Shown: in pieces, positions 57,208-64,000 of the stretch
Numbering within the stretch: the stretch's first letter is position 1
Layout of the letters: the number at the start of each line of letters is the position of its first letter
NCBI RefSeq assembly: GCF_000004195.4
Contig: NC_030683.2
Span: 47,939,358 to 48,003,357, forward strand
DNA from: Xenopus tropicalis
Lineage: Eukaryota > Chordata > Amphibia > Anura > Pipidae
Direction: 5' to 3'
DNA length: 64,000 nucleotides
The notes under the pieces: generated by a model
Database searches by the model: none
Seen by the model: only the letters and a program-made list of their open reading frames with translations
Told to the model about the DNA's origin: nothing
Program-made: the position numbers and the translations under genes

Positions 57208-57225
57208 TGGCACTTAAAGGGTTAA
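57208..57225. repeat. piggyBac right terminal repeat with TTAA target
   Basis: TGGCACTTAAAGGG (57208-57221) followed by TTAA (57222-57225). Exact complement of the left end. Confidence 0.92.
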
Positions 57226-57930
57226 ACCTGCTCCATTTATATAGATTTTGGTAAATTATATATTGATTTATGTAGGATCTTCCTTTTGTGTACAACATGA
57301 TGATTAACCCAATTATTTACACATATTTACAATGTGTTTTACTTTGACTACTACCTCTTTAGTACTATCACAAAGTACAATTATTACACAAAACAAAATG
57401 ACATTTTAGATCTGAACCCTTACAAAAAGTGTGTGTATTATTAGGAAAAGTTATATAACTGTATAATAAAATGAAATGTTTATCATACAAATAGAATATT
57501 CTCTTGAAATGCCATAGTGACATATGAAATTCTAATACAGATAAAACAAACTTTATTTGTGTATCCTGCACCATTCATTGCTGTGTTTAATAGTGTGACT
57601 ATTAGGGGGAATAGGGGCAACTACACTCAAATAATAAATACAAAATATATACTTGTGTAGTTAGAACAAACAGTGGAGGGAATAGCAATGAAAACATGCT
57701 GAGCAGATGCAGCTTTTAATGAAAATGCATTTACAAATAACTTTAAAATCTCCAGTTTTACATCTTTCTTGATGGTAAATCACCAAAATATTTTACTTAA
57801 AGAATTAAAATCTAATCCTATTTCAATTTCTTCCCAAACCTCATAATTATTTTTCATTCCCTTCAGAAAATGTTAGGATTGCCGGCTTCATTGCCCTTTG
57901 ACCGTTTTTTTTTGAGGTTGTACTAATGAC
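57226..57930. other. No gene seen
   Basis: Unclassified AT-rich sequence right of the piggyBac element. Confidence 0.4.
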
Positions 57931-58115
57931 TAGTGATGAGCGAATCTGTTTCGTTTCGCTAAAAAATTTGCGAATCTTCCAAAAGATCGCGAAACGGCAA
58001 AAAATTCGCGAAACAGCGAAAATGTCGTGCAGCAAAAAAATTGCGGCTATTCTTTTGTCGCCCGCGGCTATTATATCATCGTGCGGCTATTCTTTTGACG
58101 CCCGCGACTATTCTA
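57931..58115. mobile_element. Family-2 MITE, one-ended
   Basis: Starts TAGTGATGAGCGAATCTGTT, followed by TTCGC/GCGAAA words. The interior repeats CGGCTATTCTTTTG twice (about 58043 and 58083). The matching right end is absent. Confidence 0.65.
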
Positions 58116-59254
58116 CTACTTCAAATAGTCTGTGTTATTTGGATCTGCCTCTTTATGGAATAATTTATACTTTAATTTAGAAAATGGCACAGCTGTTTTT
58201 TTATTCAGTCAAAAAATAAATGAATAACATTTGATCACAAGCCAAAATATATAGGCTTTTATGCTCAGCCTGTTATTTAAAATCAAAAGCATTTTCTTTA
58301 TTTAATTTAACAAAATGCTTGGGGAATATGAGCTCTGTTTACTTCCTCAGGAACTTTCCATTTCAGTTAATTTTTCTTTGTAAGACAAATCTTTCATTAA
58401 TTAGTATGCATAGAGTGGCAAGCTAGCCTATATGAATGCTTTTCATGGGTCACATTTCCACAGTCTGTTGGTAATTTTGACCAACCAGAACCTTATTACA
58501 CAACAAGACCCTGAGACAAGGTTCTCAGTATATCAAATTATTTCTTTATTAATCACAGAGTCTCCTAGAAGCTATCAGCAACATAGAACAGCAACTGAAA
58601 TGTGTCACTAACAGCTTCAAGTGAGACCCTGAAAGTTTCAGTCTTTTATAGAAGATGGCACACCTTATCTAAAAAGTATATGACACCCCTTTTACAACTT
58701 TCTGTGTATTCTGTGGTTACAGCTGTGCAAATAACAACGTGCATGTGGGGTCTTAACTAAGCAGACTATCATGGCCCTTTTGATTTTATAAGATGGCATA
58801 CTTGGCTTTTATATTCTATTTTATACTTTGCATGTATTGCATATTTTTATACCTTTATCTCCTACCTCACCTGCCTTGGGTTGTCTTTATAGGGGACACT
58901 TGGGGATTTTATGTGTCCCTTTATACAGAACTTACCCGTCATAAGTGAGTGTCTCAACAAGTCTTTAAGGCTAATGGAACCTGTGGGCTATGAGCCTGCA
59001 GGGTCATGGGAAAGTGACAGCCAATAAGAGGTTAAAATTAGTGTAAGTACAGTATAGCTCAGTGATAGGTTAAGTACAATCACAGGGGCATGCTATTTAC
59101 AATATATTGATTGGTCGTTAAGGGGGTCAGCTGGTAGTAACAGACTAAGCCTGGGAAAACTATATGTATAAAAGCTGGAATTCTTGTGGGATACTTGCAT
59201 TTGGCGTGGGACAGGTTAGTGAAGAGCCAGTGAGTAGTCCGAGCCCGAGCGACT
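58116..59254. other. No gene seen; promoter-like segment before 59255
   Basis: TATATGTATAAAAGC at about 59162-59176 is a good TATA box some 85 bp before the ATG at 59255. It may be the promoter of the DIRS-like element. The 58470-59000 part could be an LTR or ITR remnant but shows no clear ends. Confidence 0.35.
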
Positions 59255-59548
59255 ATGGAGAATGGCAAGCTTCAGGAGATCAACCGGTGGATCCAAACTG
59301 AAGCCGGCGACCAAGATATCCAGGCGTTGTGGTCCCAGTGTCAGCCTGCATGTGGAGCAGCTCTGCGCAGATCAAGCCCACCGTCTGATGAAGCAACTTC
59401 CCCCCCTCGTGCGATGACATCACTAAGGAGCGGCGCAGCAGGAGTGAGCAGAGCGAAGCGTCGGGTTTCCATGGCAACCAGACGCCAAGCACCGCAGCCT
59501 AAGAAGACGGCGAAGAGGAAGCCGCCGGCTTTGCAGTTAAAAAATTGA
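59255..59548 (+). pseudogene. Possible DIRS-like ORF1 (Gag-like) fragment, 97 aa
   Basis: An ATG frame behind a TATA-like element encodes MENGKLQEINRWIQTEAG, then a Ser/Pro/Arg-rich part and a very basic C-terminus (KKTAKRKPPALQLK). It has no conserved enzyme motif. Base composition is much richer in G+C than the flanks, as in coding sequence. It is followed within 40 bp by DIRS-type RT/RNase H sequence, so it may be the beginning of ORF1 joined to pol by an internal deletion. Function inferred from position only. Confidence 0.4.
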
Positions 59549-59569
59549 AGAGTTTAATTTCAGCCACTA

Positions 59570-60165
59570 TTTCTGCCAAAAAAGTTAACTTATTGGTCAC
59601 CTCAATTTTACTACAAGGGTCATACCAATTGGTATTTTTTTCATGAGGCGTTTAGTTTCTATCATTGTGGGTATCTCTAACCCTGGCTGGCACATCAGGG
59701 TGCCAGTTAAGACTAAGGATGATTTAAGGATTTGGAACCAATTTCTCTCAGATTTTAATGGCCGTACCTACTAGCAGGGTGATTTTAGGGATAGCACATC
59801 GCTTCAGCTCTACACGGATGCAGCAGCCTCTGCGGGTTTCGGTGCAGTTCTGAATAATCAATGGTGTGCAGATTCTTGGCCTGCTAGTTGGGTTGAGCAG
59901 GGCCTAACTAAAAATTTAGTACTTTTAGAATTTTTTCCATTGTTAGTTATTTTTGAGGTATGGGGAGAACAATTGGCCAATCAGAGAATTCTTTGGAATT
60001 GTGACAACTTGGGAGTGGTCTGGGTGATTAATAATCTTTCCTCTGACTCTCCACCAGTTTTTTGCTTGCTTAGGCAAGTTTTTAGAGCTTAAATGGAACA
60101 TATGGGTCAAAGCTAAGCATATTCTTGGTAAATCAAACCATGTTGCCGATGCATTGTCTCACTTT
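59570..60165 (+). pseudogene. DIRS-like RT connection and RNase H remnant
   Basis: Plus-strand translation: MRRLVSIIVGISNPGWHIRV, KDDLRIWNQFLSDFNGR, a stop (TAG where Trp is usual), then LQLYTDAAASAGFGAVL, LLEFFPLLVIFEVWGEQL, WNCDNLGVVWVINN and, after a frame change, KHILGKSNHVADALSHF. Order and spacing are those of the RNase H of DIRS-type tyrosine-recombinase retrotransposons (YTDAS, LELFP, CDN, ADALSR). The Asp/Glu/Asp residues are present, but a stop and a frameshift break the frame. No RT core or recombinase is found on either side. Confidence 0.75.
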
Positions 60166-60329
60166 TTCTTCTTCTTCTTATTATTCTTAGTGCCCCCATT
60201 TTCTAAACGCTACTCCTCCTATAGTTTTAGGGGTGCAACACCCAAACTCCCCACACTTCTTCGCCCTATAGCGGAGCAGGTTGCTTGTGCTTTTCTAAGT
60301 GATCCCACCCCCCCCCCCGTCTTTTTGTG
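60166..60329. other. Junction between DIRS-like remnant and tandem array
   Basis: T/C-rich sequence with a poly-C run at about 60306-60319. No feature recognised. Confidence 0.4.
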
Positions 60330-62170
60330 GTGCCGCTCCGAACACCCCAATTTTTCCATTGACTTTGACAGGGAAGATTTTCAAACTGCTGCCACAATTA
60401 CAGCTTTGAAGCTACACCCCTCAAACTTGAACAACATAATCATAGGGTCACCCCGAATGAAACAGCTACATTTTTTGGATGACCCCAAAGTGGGAGGGGC
60501 CAACAACAGCTAATCAAATTTCACCTTTTGACTTTAATAGGGAGATTGAAACTGCTATATCATATACAGTTGAGCTCCAAACATCTCCGGACACGACATG
60601 CTGCTAAAACCAGGTCTTTATTGTTCCATCTAAAAACTAGACGCCTGACATGTTTCGTGCGCGAACGCACTTACTCATAGGCATACATATACAACAGTAG
60701 GAGGGTTTAAATAGTGTCATAAGCAATTAAACATGCAAATTAAGACATCAATACATACACCCCCATCAGTAAAAAAGCACACATAGTGGAATCTGGAACC
60801 TGTATAAATCAAAACTGTAGGCTATATTTACAAGGCCAAGATTGAAACTGCTGCCAATCTTACAGCTTTGAGGCTACATTCCCCAAACTTGAATCACATA
60901 GTCATGGGGGCAGCCTGAATGAAAATATGATGATTGTTGGATACCCAAAGTGGGCGGAGCTGTGAACAGCCAATTAGATTTTACCTATTGACTTAGGAAA
61001 TTCAACCTGCTATCATTCTCACAGTAATAACGCCGGGGTCCCCAAACTTTGCAGGGTTAGGCACCAGGTAACTGCAGTTCATGGTTAGAAAAAGTGGGAG
61101 CCACCAACCACCAATCAGATTTTAATTATTGGCTTTCAATGGGGAAATTCAACCTGCTGCCAGTCTCACAGTACTAACCCCAGGGTCCCCAAACTTGGTC
61201 ACTAAGGACTGCAGTTTTAGTTTAGAAAAGTGGGCGGAGCCACCAACAGCCAATCAGATTTTACCTATTGACTTTCAATGGGGAAATCCAATACAGTCTC
61301 ACAGTATTAACACCAGGGTCCCCAAACTGCTGCCAGTCTCACAGTTTTAACATTGGTTCAATAGGGGACTGCAGGTTTAGTTTTGAAAAGTGGGCGGAGC
61401 CACCAGCAACCAATCAGATTTTACCTATTGACTTTCAATGGGGAAATCCAAAACAGTCTCACAGTATTAACACCAGGGTCCCCAAACTGCTGCCAGTCTC
61501 ACAGTTTCAACATTGGTTCAATAGGGGACTGCAGTTTTAGTTTTGAAAAGTGGGCGGAGCCACCAACAGCCAATCAGATTTTATCTATTGAATTTTATTG
61601 GTTTGATGCCAGGGTTCCCAAACTTTGCACAGTTAGTCACTGGGTGACTTTATACTCAAGGTTATAAAAAGTGGGTGGGACCTCAAAAAGCCAATCTCAT
61701 TTCTTTTATTGTTTTCAGTGGGGAAATTTTAACTGCTGCCATTCTCACATGTTTAATGTCAGGGTCCACAAACTTTGCACAGTTTGTCACTGAGTGACTA
61801 TGTTCCAAGTTTAGAGAACTTGGCAGGGCCAACAACAGCCAATCAGATTTCACCTATAGACTTCATATATTTAAATTTAAACTGCTGCCATTCTTTAAAT
61901 AATAATACTACAGTCCCCAAACTTTGCAAAGCTAGTCACTGTGTAACTGCAGTTCCAGGTTAGAAAAAAGAGGAGGAGCCACCAACCACCAATCAGATGT
62001 CACTCGTTGACTTTCAGTGGGGAAATTTAAATTGCTGCTATTCAGCTATTCACTTTTAAAACCGGGGTCCCCAAACTTTGCACAGTGGTTTTTACCATTT
62101 AACTGTGGTCCAAGGTTAGAAAAAGTGGGGCAAGCCAACAACAGATCAGATTTAATTCAGTGACTTCACG
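60330..62170. repeat. Irregular tandem array, ~120-160-bp units
   Basis: About eleven units built around AGTGGGCGGAGCCACCAACA, GCCAATCAGATTTTACCTAT, TGACTTTCAATGGGGAAAT, CTGCTGCCAGTCTCACAG and AGGGTCCCCAAACT. The AGTGGG anchor occurs at about 60489, 60949, 61093, 61229, 61389, 61549 and 61670, with degraded versions to about 62125. Units at 61229-61549 are the most alike (160-bp spacing). One unit is interrupted by the insertion at 60557-60838. Open frames across the array are repeat artefacts. Confidence 0.88.
60557..60838 (-). mobile_element. 282-bp retroposon-like insertion with 14-bp target duplication
   Basis: AGATTGAAACTGCT occurs at both edges (60543-60556 and 60839-60852), and removing the insert plus one copy restores a ~164-bp array unit. 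A long target duplication suggests retroposition. The minus strand contains AACAATAAAGACC (poly-A-signal-like) and a hammerhead-like motif at 60652-60681. Family not recognised. Confidence 0.7.
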
Positions 62171-62999
62171 TTTTTCAACCCAACATGAAGTTTGTTCTCA
62201 AACTTCCCTTTCTAGTTGAAATTGTCCTTGTTTTTTTTTTTTTTACAATAACAATTACTGCTTATTACAAAGGCACAAGGTCAATACACGATTATATAAT
62301 GTTTTGTTCACTTTTTGCTGCTTAATAATGTATAACTGTTTCTTTCTTTCTCTTTTAAACTACTACCACTCAACATTAAATGTTAAAAATTGCATTAACA
62401 CTAACGCTCATATGAAAAAAAATTTTTATAATTAGTGTTGCTTTGATTTAATATAAGTACAAGTATGATGACACATATTGATGTGACGCCGGTCCCTATT
62501 AATGACATTCCTTATCTTATTCATCCTTATGTCATGGCATGTTTCTGAAACCTTTTTGCATATGACAGGCAACAATAAATAATATATGCAAGAGTCATGC
62601 TAGACCTGACAGGGTCAACAGTAAAGATGTCTCATTATTACCACAAAGTACTTTAGAAGACTTTGACATTTCTTGAAGGGTATTTACTTTCGAAGTAGAC
62701 AATTAGGATATGTAAGGCTAAGATCACTGTAATACAGAATCACATAGCATCTTAATTCATAGTACCAATATTTTGGGGCACATTTAGTAAAGCACTAGCA
62801 TTTCTCATTTTTTATTTTTCAAAATTCGAACTGGAAAAGTTGGCATGGGAAAAAGTCACAGAAACTGTGACTTTTTAGAATTGTTGCCCTGAAAATTTTA
62901 ATTTTTAGACTTGTCAAAAATCCGAAACCTCTAATGTTTCTAAGCAAAAGAAGGCTCTTATAGGTAAGGGAAGGGGCATCTGCCATTGACTTCTACATA
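62171..62999. other. No gene seen; poly-T run and MITE-like end at 62774
   Basis: A T run lies at about 62230-62243. GGGGCACATTTAGTAAAGCA at about 62775 looks like a family-3 MITE left end without its partner. Confidence 0.4.
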
Positions 63000-63275
63000 A
63001 TCTCAGCAAGTTTTAGCTGGCATTTAGCTGGCAAATTTGCGAAACTGTTAAAAATTTGCAAAATGGTGAAAAATGTGCAAAGCATATTGAAGTCAATAGG
63101 CTACTTTTTTTATGAGCAACAATTTTTTCATGCAACTTTTTTTTCTTACTCCAGATGTATTAAAGTCAATGCCCTTTTTTTGGCTCAGTAACATTTTTTC
63201 TTGGTGACTTTTTTGTCTCTGAGACTTTTTGTCTACGAATCCATGTCTAGCAAAAAGATTTCTCATCCTCTAAAC
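63000..63275. mobile_element. Family-2 MITE, right part
   Basis: GCGAAACTG/TTTGCAAAATGG words and the right end ACGAATCCATGTCTAGCAAA, GATTTCTCATCCTCTAA resemble the ends of the 5603 and 31057 copies. The left end is missing or decayed. Confidence 0.5.
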
Positions 63276-63473
63276 TTATACTTACAAAATTAAATAGTAT
63301 TTTAACTGCAATAGATAGAGATTTCATCAGGGCTAAATGTTACAAAAAAAATTATGATTGGTGTATGCCCGTATAAGTGAGGAAGATGAGGTCCAGCTAC
63401 TACAGAAAATGGAGGTGGCCACACAACTAGGTCAATTTGTTGTTATGGGGGACTTTTGGAGCTTAGGTATCAT

Positions 63474-63755
63474 GACTTTCCTTTGGCCAGGTTGGAGCTG
63501 CAGAGTGCCATTGAATCCTATGAGAAGCTTCCAAAATCATGTACAGAAGGATCAAAGAAAGGTTTTCCCGCTGTTTACAATCGTTCGGATACGAAAATTT
63601 TGTGACTTTCGGATCGCCAATACTATATTATCGTAACTATTACAATTTTTTCATAAGCATTTTCAGGACATTTTCGATCATCAGAAATTATCGTATCTAA
63701 TCCGAATTTTACCCATTTCGGGAATCAAACTCGTACTTTGATGAATCAGCCCCCA
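63474..63755. mobile_element. Family-3-like MITE, right half with shared cassette
   Basis: 63474-63525 is the cassette GGCCAGGTTGGAGCTGCAGA also present twice at 20161-20264. The rest, inverted, matches 41501-41690 (TTTGTGACTTTCGGATCGCC). It ends TGATGAATCAGCCCCC. The left half is absent. Confidence 0.65.
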
Positions 63756-64000
63756 TAGTTTAGATGTAGAAACTTTGCCAGCATAAGGGTATCTCTGCAA
63801 TGTGTCAACTGGGAAAGGCTTTTCACAGTGTTAAACACAGAAGGAAAATGGAATATCTTTAAAATGTTGCTTAGCAAGTTTACAGGTCAGTATACTCCCC
63901 TTGTAAGCAAGGAAATGCATCGCCTTTGGATAAAAGTGTTAGTGTTGAGGCTGGAAAGAAAAAACGTGCTTTTAAAGCATTCATGTTAGCTGGGATAGCA
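63756..64000. other. No gene seen
   Basis: Unclassified sequence to the window end. Confidence 0.4.

Larger units (their letters stand above)
48616..57221 (-). mobile_element. 8.6-kb piggyBac (Uribo/kobuta-like) element
   Basis: Bounded by 14-bp perfect terminal repeats CCCTTTAAGTGCCA and TTAA on both sides, the piggyBac insertion signature. Left to right it holds diverged and then regular ~384-bp tandem repeats (about 49120-52400), degenerate repeats (52540-53520), a broken transposase on the minus strand (53587-55267), ~160-bp tandem repeats (55569-56420), simple repeats (56570-56700), and a GC-rich, hairpin-rich right end (56880-57221). The ends look complete, so it could be moved by a transposase supplied elsewhere. 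Confidence 0.93.

Noticed and set aside
58467..59000. A solo LTR
   Set aside because: TGTTGG start, TTTATTAATC and CTTTTATAG words are suggestive, but I could not find a matching CA end or a target duplication.
61129..61667. Overlapping plus-strand frames with QILPIDFQWGNP repeats
   Set aside because: Direct products of the tandem array, with no start conservation.

Overview
The window looks like gene-poor, AT-rich amphibian DNA, most likely Xenopus. The grounds are a Uribo/kobuta-type piggyBac transposase, T2-type TTAA MITEs, CR1 LINE fragments, and several MITE families that I know as common in frog genomes. I found no complete host gene, tRNA or rRNA gene. One short open stretch at 40802-40903 could be a host exon. 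Nearly everything else recognisable is mobile DNA or its decay products, set in plain AT-rich sequence that may be intron or gene desert.

The two main objects are complete transposons. (1) 10327-16392, minus strand: an LTR retrotransposon with two 705-bp LTRs that look identical by eye, a 5-bp target duplication (ATCCT), a tRNA-Leu-type primer site, a polypurine tract and one uninterrupted gag-pol frame of 1470 codons. Its domain order is Gag - zinc knuckle - protease - integrase - reverse transcriptase - RNase H. Integrase therefore comes before RT, as in Ty1/copia, although all domains are Ty3/gypsy-like. That is the hallmark of the Gmr1-like group. The Gag carries a clear SCAN-like region, matching the proposal that vertebrate SCAN domains came from such a Gag. 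(2) 48616-57221: an 8.6-kb piggyBac element with TTAA on both sides and 14-bp terminal repeats. Its transposase is broken by an internal deletion and frameshift. It also carries two tandem arrays, one of ~384-bp units with alternating A/B higher-order structure and one of ~160-bp units upstream of the transposase.

Region by region: 1-2.5 kb holds a CR1 fragment split by a 1.1-kb hAT-type element that contains a minisatellite. 2.5-9.4 kb holds small MITEs, a gypsy integrase remnant and a T2 foldback MITE. 10.3-16.4 kb is the Gmr1-like element. 17-48 kb is unique DNA with scattered CR1 pieces (largest at 26.8-28.0 kb), foldback MITEs (a near-perfect 220-bp palindrome at 46.7 kb) and nested MITEs at 34.3-35.6 and 37.6-38.2 kb. 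48.6-57.2 kb is the piggyBac element. 59.2-60.2 kb is a decayed DIRS-like element, and 60.3-62.2 kb is an irregular tandem array interrupted by a 282-bp insertion. The rest is unique DNA with MITE fragments.

Limits: all family names come from motif reading and memory, not searches. Boundaries are exact where a target duplication or terminal repeat is quoted and approximate elsewhere.
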